Assembly: GCA_005223375.1 (NCBI GenBank)
Contig: RXOD01005370.1
Location: 1 to 14,483, forward strand
Reading direction: 5' to 3'
DNA: 14,483 nt
Source: Amoebophrya sp. AT5.2
Taxonomy: Eukaryota > Sar > Dinophyceae > Syndiniales > Amoebophryaceae
The translations under genes and the position numbers were made by a program. Under the pieces are notes generated by a model. The model was given only the letters and a program-made list of their open reading frames with translations, had not been told where the DNA came from and did no database searches. The first letter of the stretch is position 1. Each line of letters begins with the position of its first letter. Shown here piece after piece: positions 1 to 7,850 of this stretch.

Positions 1-136
1 CGTCGCACTCCTTCCCCACCCGCAGATGCTGCACCGGCTTCCGCAGTGTGGTCAGAAGAAGTTCCGCTTTCTTGGTGAGCGCAAAACGCTCTCGGTCGGC
101 GTAGTATCGCCGGTCGCGCGTCGACCGCTTCCACAG
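1..136 (-). CDS. Partial copy of an internal segment of the 1859-residue gene (left-edge fragment)
   Basis: Seen: positions 1-136 align without gaps to 3017-3152, with 12 mismatches (124/136, about 91%). The matching minus-strand frame encodes 45 residues starting LWKRSTRDRRYYADRERF and corresponding to residues 1283-1327 of the large protein. There is no stop. Of the 12 base changes, 9 alter the protein (8 replaced residues) and 3 are silent. The homology stops at 136, where a G10 tract and a strong hairpin begin, and it continues beyond the left edge for an unknown distance. In the same frame the sequence is open upstream through the hairpin to a TAG at 335-337, but without an ATG. It could be an inner exon of a tandem paralogue or a decaying fragment. 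The excess of replacement changes fits relaxed or diversifying selection, but the sample is small. Confidence 0.5.
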   Translation of the reverse strand, partial: MWKRSTRDRRYYADRERFALTKKAELLLTTLRKPVQHLRVGKECD

Positions 137-151
137 TGCCGGGGGGGGGGC

Positions 152-239
152 GCTGTGTTCGCAGGTCTGCCCCCCCACCGCGCTGGAGCAGTCAAAGCAC
201 TGCTCCAGCGCGGTTGGGGGGCAGACCTGCGAACACAGC
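152..239. repeat. Near-perfect hairpin, 40-bp arms, 8-base loop
   Basis: Bases 152-191 and 200-239 are reverse complements at 39 of 40 positions; the single mismatch is in the C-run (seven C against six). The loop is TCAAAGCA (192-199). The outer ends read GCTGTGTTCGC and GCGAACACAGC. A G10 tract (141-150) adjoins the left arm. No target duplication is obvious at its edges. It sits exactly where the gene-copy homology at 1-136 stops, and the minus-strand frame of that copy stays open through it. It could be a small MITE-like or introner-like palindrome, or a palindrome formed during the duplication. No transposase or known family signature is visible. Confidence 0.85.
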
Positions 240-317
240 CGATTGGAGAAGTACGTCGATGGAGAAACAGAGAGCTTGTTTTCCTTTGTTCTCGGCCTTG
301 AGTATCTATTGCTCGGT

Positions 318-911
318 CTATGTATTGCTCCCAGCTACTACTATTAGCCGCCCTCTAGTATACTTATCTAGAAGGTGTACCTGGTCGTAGCTGCCGTGGT
401 TTTTGTCGGTGGCGAGCGGGTCGTTTCTCTGTTGCGCCTCGCTGAACAGCGCGAGCCTGTAGTTCGTGACCCCGCAGCACGTTGCAAACTTCATTTCGCC
501 CTCCCAGCATGCCAGATCCCCGATCGGCACCGCGATGTTCCTGCAACACCGTTCGCACGTGTACTTCTCGTCGAAGCATCCTTTTTCCGCTGCGGCCGGA
601 CAGAGGGGAGAAGCTTCCGCGAACGCCAACGCAGGACCACGAGCAGCAGGACCAGGCGGCGAACCATTGGTTTCTTGTTCGCTACTGGGTTCTATTCTTC
701 CGAGCCCCGCAATCGCCTCGTCGTAGATACTATTCTTGGAGGGGGACTCCACCTGATGGGACGATGGCGTCGGACCTTCACTGGAGGAAAAGTTGATCGC
801 GTCAAAGAAGTTGAGACTGCCGGCCGCTACGTGGAAGAAGCCGACGACGCGCAGAAAGACCTGCGTCGGGCGTCGGCGGGCGCGATGCTGGAACGGCTGC
901 TTGGTCGACAT
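318..911 (-). CDS. Small Cys-rich protein, 197 aa, function unknown
   Basis: A complete frame from ATG (911-909) to a stop at 318-320, with an in-frame TGA nine codons before the ATG, so this start is the only one available. Residues 18-36 are hydrophobic (VFLRVVGFFHVAAGS region) and could be a signal anchor, although five arginines lie just before them. Residues 45-100 are Ser/Pro/Glu/Ala-rich and probably disordered. A Cys cluster follows: Cys104, 112, 119, 122, 123, 135, 145 and 146, including CERCC and ATCCG, which suggests metal binding or disulphides. The spacing matches no family I can name with confidence. The opposite-strand frame is strongly Arg-rich, as antisense shadows of GC-rich genes tend to be, which favours the minus strand. 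It lies downstream of the 1859-residue gene in the same orientation. Confidence 0.55.
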   Translation of the reverse strand: MSTKQPFQHRARRRPTQVFLRVVGFFHVAAGSLNFFDAINFSSSEGPTPSSHQVESPSKNSIYDEAIAGLGRIEPSSEQETNGSPPGPAARGPALAFAEASPLCPAAAEKGCFDEKYTCERCCRNIAVPIGDLACWEGEMKFATCCGVTNYRLALFSEAQQRNDPLATDKNHGSYDQVHLLDKYTRGRLIVVAGSNT

Positions 912-1418
912 GGCTTCGCACGCTAAAACATTAAGAACATCATCGTGTCATTCTTTCATGCATCACCAAGTCCAACGTCCTCGACGTGATCCTGATGGAT
1001 CAATGAACAACGAAGACATGCGTTGGTTCCCGATGACCGAGCGATGATCTTCTGCGAACACAGCAAAAAGAAAAGAAGACACAGAGCACTTCAGCGACGG
1101 CGATCGTACGTTGGTTCGTTGCGCTAAAAGCCAGACTTTGAAACTCAAACATCGAAATCGAATACTGGTCCTCGACCATCCTGCTCACGTTCACGACGAG
1201 TGCATTCATGTGAATGATGCTATGATCACTATCACAGATGTTATCAGTCTCAGGATTAGTGCAGGAAATATCCCGCCCGTTTCCTTTTATTGTGCAAATT
1301 TGTCTCCGTCGGGCAGTAAGAGCAGTTGTTTGCCTCAACTTAGCTGCATGACCCCCTGCAGCAGCTTCATCTTGTTCCCTCCGAAGTTTTGCTCCCCACA
1401 CCATCCATCCCTTTCACC
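912..1418. other. Spacer between the Cys-rich gene and the 1859-residue gene
   Basis: This 507-base stretch holds the 3' flank of the large gene and the 5' flank of the Cys-rich gene. It is less GC-rich than the coding parts. A 134-codon minus-strand frame (1404-1000) and an overlapping plus-strand frame (1111-1791) cross it, but neither shows a domain, and the plus-strand one runs antisense into the large gene. I see no convincing promoter, RNA gene or repeat. Confidence 0.4.
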
Positions 1419-4400
1419 TCATTCTCGCGCCTGTCCTCCGTTCTGCTGCTGTCGTGCGCGCGCCTGCAACACCCGCACGGCCTCGAAGTTTCGCCGCGAC
1501 ATCACCCCCTCGAAAGGCGATGCGTCGTACTTGATTTGGCCGTCTTCCCCGCCCATAACCCCGGCGATGCCTTCCCCGAGCAAAAAATCGGCGCCCCCCG
1601 CGAGCTGGTCGAGGTCGGTGTGCTGCAGGTCGAGCCCGTGCTCTAGGGCCAAGTACCGAATCACGAATGCTGGCGACATCCATCCAGTATTGCTTGTTGG
1701 CTCGAGGAGGTCCTCGTCCTCATCCTGTGGGGAAGCTCGACCTCGAGCTGCTGCGTTGACGTCTGCCCCTTCTCCTGGAGCAGTGTTGTAGGCGTAGAAG
1801 TACTCCGACAATTTGTCCAGCGAAAACCTGCTTCCAGGCAGTACTGCGTTCGGCCCCGTCCAGTAATGCAAAAACCTCGAGCGGTAGCGTGTGGTCCCGA
1901 TGTCACCCAACTCGCGGCCGCTCATCCGCTCCCGCAGCACAAACTTTTGGCGCCGTCCGAACGGATCTCCTGCCTCACTGCGCAGTAGCAATTTGGTGAG
2001 CTTCGCGTGGTGGACATGGGCCGGCACCCCGGACTCGGCTGCGATGCTAGGCACTGCGCGCTTGTCTTTTCCGGCGACACCCACAACGTCCGTTGGTAAG
2101 TTTCTTCGCCACGACGGCTGTGCGGGATCTTCGGGGGGAAAGGCTGCAGCCGAGCCATCCGCGCCAGAGGTTGCGAGATCCAACTCCATCAGCGGTCGAC
2201 GCAAGATTAGATCGAGGAATCGGTCGTCTATGGTTTCTCGACAACTTCCAGCCACGCCACCACCTCCGTCAGTTGCGCTTGCGTCCGCTTGCTCTAGCTT
2301 CATGCTGAACAGGTCCGCAAGAAGGGCTATTAGGCGCAGGATAAGCGGAGCAGGGAGTCCGGTGCATCGGCAGCTTTGCCGGCCCCTCCTCGCCGAGCCC
2401 GAGTCTCGCAAGTCCAGCAATTGCTGCAGCAGCGGCTGGCCCGCGCGCTCCTCAATCACTTTAGCACCCTCTGCATCCTCGCGGAGATCGATCATCTTTT
2501 GGCGACCAATCAAAAGCAACGACCACTTGTTTCTGTTGCAGCAGGCTTCTTTTGCGATCCTGGTGGTGTTTCGCTCCTCTGTCCCCGGGGCGACAGCAGA
2601 AGTCATCGTGGATGCTGCGCACATTCCGGGCTCTTCAAAAACGGTTCCTGCCTCCGCAGGAGGAGCCGTCGCCGGCGCGGAGGATAAGAGTGTTGCCTTT
2701 GCCGCGGCCGGTTTCAGCAGAGCTGTGCTGCCCGTGCCCCACATGATCAGCCGCTGCCCCACGAACTGCATCAGCGCAAACATGTTCGTCGCACATGTCT
2801 TCTCCAGGTCGCGATTTTCATTCATTAAACGCGACACTTCGCGCTGCAACATGTCCGAAAGCCTCCTATTTTTTTCTACTTCGTGCTCGTCTTCTTGCCG
2901 CCCGCCAGCCCGCCCGGGCGAGGATGGTGGTTTTCTTGATATGTCGTGCAAATCCTGATTTTGCCCCGGAATGCGCGCACTCCTAGGTCGTGCTTCCGCC
3001 GGCAGGATCTTCTGGACGTCGCACTCCTTCCCCACCCGCAGATGCTGCACCTGCTTCCGCAGCGTGGAAAGAAGAAATACCGCTTTCTTGGTGAGCGCAA
3101 AACGCTCTCGGTCGGCGTAGTGTCGCCGCTCGTGCGTGGATGGCTTCCACAGGAGCACGTCCATATCCGCGTAGTAAGGTGGGGATCCAGAACCATCTTC
3201 CGTGACGTCCTCAGCACTTTCGCCGTCGGAATCGGAATCGCGCGTCGTCTCCGTATCCCCGTTCCCACGTGGGGGCGGCGCGATTTCCAGCTCCACCCTC
3301 AGGTTGCATAAATGCGGAAAGTAGGCCTCGCCAAACTCCGCCTCGATGAAGCACACACGCCGCCAAAGGTACAGAAACAGTGGCTCCTGCGTATCGTTCG
3401 TCCCGCCCCAGGGCTTCATGTTTTCCTTCTTGGTGGACATCTGCACGCAATAGTCGGTCCACAGGCAGTAGGGCCTGGGCCTGCACGCACTAGCACTTGC
3501 CTCCTGCCGGTCATCCGTCGTGCTGGGGCGGAACGATGCGTTTGAAATCTGCACGTGCGTGGCGAGATACGCGGCGATCCAGTCAAGCTCGGACCGAACT
3601 TGCTCCAGTCGGTTCCCTTCGTCGCCGTAAATCGTCTCGCCGGCCGCGGGAGGAAGAGCCAGCAGCGCCCCGTCGTCCTCGAGCTCGCACCGAATGTATT
3701 GATCAACGACGCGCTCGTACCACGTTCGCTCCCTGCCACCTCCGCCTTGTGAACTATCTGCAGGCGGACTCGGGGGTCCAGTTGCCGGCTCGTCATCTGA
3801 CGACCAGGCGTCTTGTCCGCTGTCTGCATCGCTGTCTTCATCGTCGGAAACAAAACCGGCGACCCTTGCTTCTTCGACGCTCGACGCCGACGCGCGCCTG
3901 GCCGCGGGGGAGGCGTTGGTGTCGCGATTGCGGTCTCTCTGCTGTTCTTGTCGCGCCAGATTGCCCTTTTTTGCTGCTGTTGCCCTCCTCTGCTCCGCAA
4001 CCGTCTGCGGCGCGCACTTATCGTCCTGGATTCGTTCGATCTCGAAGAACAACTCTGCTTGGTCAAACCTGCGGCTCCGCAGCGCCAACCCCAGGTAGGA
4101 CACCCTCTTGCGTCGCGTTCGCACGTAGGAGTCGATGAGCGAGACTGATTGAAGCTGCTCTATGTTTTTCTCGATGCATGAATTTTCGCAGCATTTCTTC
4201 CACTCGTCAACGGTTTGACCAACTGGTGGAGCAGCGGAAACAGCATCAAGATCAACCTTCGCGATTTGTAGCGCTTCGAGGTGGTAAAGCGCGTGAGGGC
4301 CTGCTTTCCGTGGAGAATCGGTGTCGGGCTCCGACTCCGAGTCCGAATCTCCACCAGAAAGAACTTTGCAGTCGCTTTCAATCCAATGGCGAGCCGTGTG

Positions 4401-6998
4401 GCGCTCACAGCGACCCGCTTCTTTCAGGTGACATATTTGGCTGAGAAAGTCCAGAACTGGCGATGCTGCAGGACGAGCGCTCTCGTTCTCTCCGTTCGGC
4501 TGAACAAGCTCCACCCGCTCACTCATCATAAACGGGAGGAAGCGCTTCTGCACCACGGGGTGGAGGCTTTTTAGTGGTGTCTCCATGTACATTTCAACGT
4601 ACTTCGCGATAGCAACACGTCCCCAACCACTTGCTACCATCTGCGAAAAGCACAATAGCGGTGGCAGGTTTGTTCCGGCGTCGTCCATGTTACACGCGGC
4701 AAGCAGGTGTGGAGCCGACGAGGAGCTTGAAACGGAAGTGCAAGCGGCTCCACCTCGTCCTTCGACCGCATCCGCACCTAGTACTACGAGATCAGCCGCG
4801 TTCTCCTCCGCCTCCTCCTCACTCGCTTGCGCCAAGTACTCCTCCTCGAACTCGCCGTTGGCGGCAGAGCCAGTAAGCGCGAATCCTAGTAACGACCCGC
4901 AAGAGGAGGCGCAGCCGCTGCCGCGGTCACCGCATTGTTGCTGGGACACAGATCTGTCCCGGGCTCGCCGTCGAGCGGCCGAGTTTGCACTCGCGGCGAC
5001 GAAGCAACGCCGTCGGTTTTCCACGTCGCCAGCGAGCTCGAGTTGCTGCAGGAAGCGCGCGTTTTCTGGCGTCAAACTGCGGACCCCTTCCTGCCGAAGA
5101 TTGTGTGCGTCAAGCATGGCCCTGCGCAAGTCTCTCCGGCTGTTCCGTTCAAAAGCAGGGCGCCCACTCATCTGGCTCAACCGCCCTCCAACAACCTCCG
5201 CTGCCTTGAGGGGATCGCCATCGCCTTCTCTAGCGTCAGCGCGGAGCAGTTCTCGGCCTCTGCTTTCTGGACCACACAAAAGGTCCTGCAGCTTCGCTAC
5301 AATGTCCGACGCCCCCAGCAAAGCGATGGTTTTGCACATGGCCGCCATGGATCGCGTGTCATCGGGGTTTACAAACCGAGAGCAAACCGATCGCCAGCCT
5401 CGATGGAGTGCGGTCCTGATGTGCAGGGGCAGGGCGTTCTCCTTGCGGTGCTTCTCAGCATCTGCATCACCTTCTTCTTCCGGCCGAGCTGCAGCTCTTG
5501 AGAAATGGTTGTGGAACGCTGCTGCGGCCACATTGCCCACGCCCCCGGAACCGATCCACGCGTGACGGAGCTGCCGAAGAAAATCGAAAGTCAGCACCAG
5601 CGAAACCTTGCTACAGAACTCCCGGAAAACCTTCGTTTTTTTGAGAAACAGGCGCTGAAACAGCATCTCAAAGCCCGGCGTGAATAGGATGTACCGAATG
5701 AAGTCGGCAGCCTGCCGAAAAAGCTCCAACTCCTCCCGGCACCCCGGGCCTAAACTTTCATCCGGAGATTTAGGCTCGTCGACCAAGACTGCGGAATCCA
5801 ACCAAATGAAAGCGCTCATCTTGTGCGCAACTTGTTCCAGTGTCCGCGTCCCCAACAAGATCCGCCAAAGCAGTTTCTGAGCCTGCGTGCTATGCTCGAC
5901 TACGAGTTCACTAACAAGCTGCTCGCTTTCAAGAGCGCGGGAGGGAGCGGCCTCCGTGCCGCGCTGTCGCGCCCAACTCGCAGCAGAGAGTATCGTCCAC
6001 ACGTTCAGCCGCTTCATCAACATCCGAAACTGCGTCAGAGGTGGTTGATGCGCCTTCGGGAGAATCGGCACCATCGGGTTCTGTTTCGGCCACGCGAGGA
6101 CAAATTTGGCCGCGGTATGAAGCAGCTCGTTGCGCAAGAAGCGTTTGTTCGAGATTGACTTCAGCAGCATATGCAGGTGCCGGAGCGCCGCTATGGTCTG
6201 TTCCTCCTGCTGCTCGTGACTGACCAGTGACCATGAAGTAGTGGGCGTAAGTTCTCGTGCTCCGGGGGAAACCCCTGCGCCCCCTTGTTGGGGCTGTGAA
6301 CAGATCTCCAAGTCGCACAACCACCACGGAAGCGCCTCATCCTGCTCCCCTCTACTACCCTGTTCGCCCACGGCAGCAGAACCGTTCGCTCCCGACGGCA
6401 ACGCGAGGTACTCCAGGGCAGTTTCGAGCCTGCCTAGTTCAGTTTCTTGCTCCGTCAATAGTTGCTTCTTACGACCTGCAAAATCCTTGAACATAATCTT
6501 TTTCTTTCGGCGGCGAAGGAAGACGTTTTGCAGTGGAACCGTGCCAACACAGACGTGGATGAACCTGTCGTCGTCGATAACCATCTTCAAATTCGGCGCT
6601 CGCGACAGGGCTTGCCATGAGGACTGCAACGCGAGATAGTGGCGGACGCCGTCCGGACCAAATGCACACTGGAAGTGGGAAAATTGTCCCCTGTCGCAGG
6701 GATGCACCGTGTTCCTGCCCGCGGCCCAGTGCGTCCACCAGTGAAGAACGGCCTGGCGATTGAGGTAAGTTGCGTACCACAGCGGACTCGCACCACAGCA
6801 CGGTCGCGTTAAGTCGACGCCGCCCTCTTCCAGAAGTACTTGCAGCGTCGTGACAGCTCCCGCCGCCGCGGCCAGAGAAACAAGCGCGTCACCCACGGTG
6901 GTGCCCGGCACGACAAGCGAGTTGCCACCTGCAGGGAAACGAGAACGGGATCGGGAAGACGAAGAGACTAGTACAGAAACAATGAACATCGTCTGCAT
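1419..6998 (-). CDS. 1859-residue ankyrin-repeat protein of unknown function
   Basis: One uninterrupted frame from ATG (6998-6996) to TGA (1421-1419), with an in-frame TAA at 7031-7029 upstream. Residues 36-100 form two ankyrin-type helix pairs (DALVSLAAAAGAVTTLQVLL and ASPLWYATYLNRQAVLHWW). A weaker ankyrin-like pair (VSYLGLALRSRRFDQAELFF) lies near residues 960-990. Acidic Ser/Asp tracts occur near 875-892 (DSDSESEPDTD), 1046-1063 (SDDEDSDADSG) and 1246-1273. A likely coiled coil with heptad-like leucines (RRLSDMLQREVSRLMNENRD) is near 1368-1400. No catalytic motif, RING or membrane span is apparent. Residues 1283-1327 are duplicated at the left edge of the window. Ankyrin repeats are protein-binding modules, so a scaffold role is possible but is inference. 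Length plus lack of stops makes a real gene nearly certain; hidden small introns cannot be excluded. Confidence 0.85.
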   Translation of the reverse strand: MQTMFIVSVLVSSSSRSRSRFPAGGNSLVVPGTTVGDALVSLAAAAGAVTTLQVLLEEGGVDLTRPCCGASPLWYATYLNRQAVLHWWTHWAAGRNTVHPCDRGQFSHFQCAFGPDGVRHYLALQSSWQALSRAPNLKMVIDDDRFIHVCVGTVPLQNVFLRRRKKKIMFKDFAGRKKQLLTEQETELGRLETALEYLALPSGANGSAAVGEQGSRGEQDEALPWWLCDLEICSQPQQGGAGVSPGARELTPTTSWSLVSHEQQEEQTIAALRHLHMLLKSISNKRFLRNELLHTAAKFVLAWPKQNPMVPILPKAHQPPLTQFRMLMKRLNVWTILSAASWARQRGTEAAPSRALESEQLVSELVVEHSTQAQKLLWRILLGTRTLEQVAHKMSAFIWLDSAVLVDEPKSPDESLGPGCREELELFRQAADFIRYILFTPGFEMLFQRLFLKKTKVFREFCSKVSLVLTFDFLRQLRHAWIGSGGVGNVAAAAFHNHFSRAAARPEEEGDADAEKHRKENALPLHIRTALHRGWRSVCSRFVNPDDTRSMAAMCKTIALLGASDIVAKLQDLLCGPESRGRELLRADAREGDGDPLKAAEVVGGRLSQMSGRPAFERNSRRDLRRAMLDAHNLRQEGVRSLTPENARFLQQLELAGDVENRRRCFVAASANSAARRRARDRSVSQQQCGDRGSGCASSCGSLLGFALTGSAANGEFEEEYLAQASEEEAEENAADLVVLGADAVEGRGGAACTSVSSSSSAPHLLAACNMDDAGTNLPPLLCFSQMVASGWGRVAIAKYVEMYMETPLKSLHPVVQKRFLPFMMSERVELVQPNGENESARPAASPVLDFLSQICHLKEAGRCERHTARHWIESDCKVLSGGDSDSESEPDTDSPRKAGPHALYHLEALQIAKVDLDAVSAAPPVGQTVDEWKKCCENSCIEKNIEQLQSVSLIDSYVRTRRKRVSYLGLALRSRRFDQAELFFEIERIQDDKCAPQTVAEQRRATAAKKGNLARQEQQRDRNRDTNASPAARRASASSVEEARVAGFVSDDEDSDADSGQDAWSSDDEPATGPPSPPADSSQGGGGRERTWYERVVDQYIRCELEDDGALLALPPAAGETIYGDEGNRLEQVRSELDWIAAYLATHVQISNASFRPSTTDDRQEASASACRPRPYCLWTDYCVQMSTKKENMKPWGGTNDTQEPLFLYLWRRVCFIEAEFGEAYFPHLCNLRVELEIAPPPRGNGDTETTRDSDSDGESAEDVTEDGSGSPPYYADMDVLLWKPSTHERRHYADRERFALTKKAVFLLSTLRKQVQHLRVGKECDVQKILPAEARPRSARIPGQNQDLHDISRKPPSSPGRAGGRQEDEHEVEKNRRLSDMLQREVSRLMNENRDLEKTCATNMFALMQFVGQRLIMWGTGSTALLKPAAAKATLLSSAPATAPPAEAGTVFEEPGMCAASTMTSAVAPGTEERNTTRIAKEACCNRNKWSLLLIGRQKMIDLREDAEGAKVIEERAGQPLLQQLLDLRDSGSARRGRQSCRCTGLPAPLILRLIALLADLFSMKLEQADASATDGGGGVAGSCRETIDDRFLDLILRRPLMELDLATSGADGSAAAFPPEDPAQPSWRRNLPTDVVGVAGKDKRAVPSIAAESGVPAHVHHAKLTKLLLRSEAGDPFGRRQKFVLRERMSGRELGDIGTTRYRSRFLHYWTGPNAVLPGSRFSLDKLSEYFYAYNTAPGEGADVNAAARGRASPQDEDEDLLEPTSNTGWMSPAFVIRYLALEHGLDLQHTDLDQLAGGADFLLGEGIAGVMGGEDGQIKYDASPFEGVMSRRNFEAVRVLQARARQQQNGGQARE
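3017..3152. repeat. Internal segment of the 1859-residue gene duplicated at 1-136
   Basis: This 136-bp segment, coding for residues 1283-1327 of the large protein, recurs in the same orientation about 3 kb away at the left edge of the window with roughly 91% identity. The right-hand limit is sharp: both copies share CCACAG and then diverge completely. The left limit cannot be seen because copy one starts at base 1. Direct comparison of the two stretches is the only evidence used. Confidence 0.9.
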
Positions 6999-7021
6999 GC
7001 GCGCGGTAGTTCTTGGTACAT
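6968..7021 (-). promoter_or_regulatory. Possible overlapping upstream ORF at the start of the 1859-residue gene
   Basis: An ATG at 7021-7019, 23 bases before the main ATG and in another frame, opens an 18-codon frame (including stop) ending at TAG 6970-6968, inside the main coding region. If the transcript leader includes it, it would reduce initiation at 6998. If a splice or trans-splice acceptor lies closer to the gene, it is irrelevant. There is no direct evidence of use. Confidence 0.2.
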
Positions 7022-7150
7022 TTTGAAATTAAAGGTCTACGGTAAGGGTATTTGTACTTCTATTTCATCTAGCTGCTTAGAATGAGCCCGACGCTGACGG
7101 AAGGCATGAGTAGAACCGAACTATAAGAAGTCGTACTAGAAATATAGACA
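6999..7150. other. Short 5' flank of the 1859-residue gene, ancestral 3' end of the ankyrin-RING gene
   Basis: This AT-richer stretch separates the large gene from the foldback element. Read on the minus strand, it starts with a pyrimidine-rich run ending TTTCTAG (to 7136), a good 3' splice acceptor. It then holds 22 codons that would continue the ankyrin-RING frame to TAG 7071-7069 if the element were removed, or 18 codons to TAA 7079-7077 if a GT-AG intron were spliced. Several AG acceptors lie within 70 bases of the 6998 ATG. No core promoter motif was recognised. Confidence 0.4.
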
Positions 7151-7157
7151 AAATACT
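7151..7157. repeat. Target-site duplication, left copy (AAATACT)
   Basis: AAATACT lies directly outside the left terminal repeat and matches the seven bases outside the right end. The eighth base differs, so the duplication is seven bases if the element starts at TAGAGAGG. Confidence 0.8.
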
Positions 7158-7277
7158 TAGAGAGGCAAAAAGTCTTCATTCCCAAAGTCTTCAAATCATT
7201 TCAGGTCGCTGGTAGCTGGCTCAGGCGCGGGCTGCTGCGGCGGACGGAAGCGGCAGACCCAATCAGTCAAGCCATCA
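7158..7277 (+). repeat. Left terminal inverted repeat of the foldback element
   Basis: These 120 bases match the reverse complement of 7851-7970 with five mismatches and no gaps. The match ends where GCCATCA is followed by diverging sequence. Inside this boundary a short motif close to ATCAGGTAAGC is repeated several times in both arms. Confidence 0.9.
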
Positions 7278-7599
7278 GGTACGCATCGGGCAAACATCAA
7301 AAAGTCAAACCGTCAAGACTGAGCATCAGGTAAGCTTCAGGCCAGAGGTCACCAATCAAAAGGGCATGAGTTTGAAGCTGGGAGATCCCGGCTCGGGCGT
7401 GGCGGCTGCAGCGGGCACGGGCACGCTTAGGATTGGACTCCATGCTTTGCACCTCCTCAGAACGTTGCGGAACCACTGATCTATGCGGAGGCCTTAAGAG
7501 GTCCCGTGGTCTGGGGCCTCAAACGGGACTTTTTGCTTGGCTTGTCCATGCCCAAAATCTATAGCGGAGAGCTTTCAAAACGTGCCCAAAACGGGAGCA

Positions 7600-7645
7600 T
7601 TCTGGAGGGGGGTGGTGGAGGGGGGTGGTGACCCCCCCTCCAGAA
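7600..7645. repeat. G-rich core hairpin of the foldback element
   Basis: TTCTGGAGGGGGGT (7600-7613) pairs with 7631-7645, which has one extra C, around a TGGTGGAGGGGGGTGG-type loop. Four G-runs within about 25 bases on the plus strand could also form a G-quadruplex. It marks the palindrome's centre, slightly left of the geometric midpoint of the right half because of the left-only insert. Confidence 0.75.
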
Positions 7646-7850
7646 GGCCCCGTCTTGAGCACGTTTTGAAGGCATTCCCGCTTTGAAATTGGGCATCAGG
7701 AGGGTACAATTTGACTCGCTGGCATCGCCGCTGCAGCCACCACGCCCGTGCCGGGATCTCCCAGCTCGAAGCTCCTGGCCTTTTGACTGATAACTTTTGG
7801 CCTGATGCTTACCTATTTTGCCTGTGATTGATGATTTTGCGATGCTTGCT

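Noticed and set aside
152..239. Hairpin as a bacterial-type intrinsic terminator
   Set aside because: No T-tract follows on either strand, the arms are far longer than usual, and the surrounding genes are eukaryotic in type.
375..926. Plus-strand 183-codon frame over the Cys-rich gene
   Set aside because: It is antisense to the better-composed minus-strand frame and very Arg-rich, typical of a shadow in GC-rich sequence.
1000..1404. Minus-strand 134-codon frame in the spacer after the 1859-residue gene
   Set aside because: It begins 15 bases past the large gene's stop, has no recognisable feature and may be 3' untranslated sequence. A tiny real gene is not excluded.
1111..1791. Plus-strand 226-codon frame crossing the spacer and the end of the 1859-residue gene
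   Set aside because: It overlaps the large gene antisense for almost 400 bases, is low-complexity (Ser/Pro/Cys) and shows no domain.
4585..5565. Plus-strand 326-codon frame inside the large gene
   Set aside because: It is entirely antisense to the 1859-codon frame, with Ser/Arg/Ala bias; a mirror of GC-rich coding.
7018..7042. CCGTAG followed by a T/A-rich stretch on the minus strand, recalling the start of a dinoflagellate spliced leader relic
   Set aside because: Only the first six bases match well; the remainder needs gaps and many mismatches, so it is probably chance.
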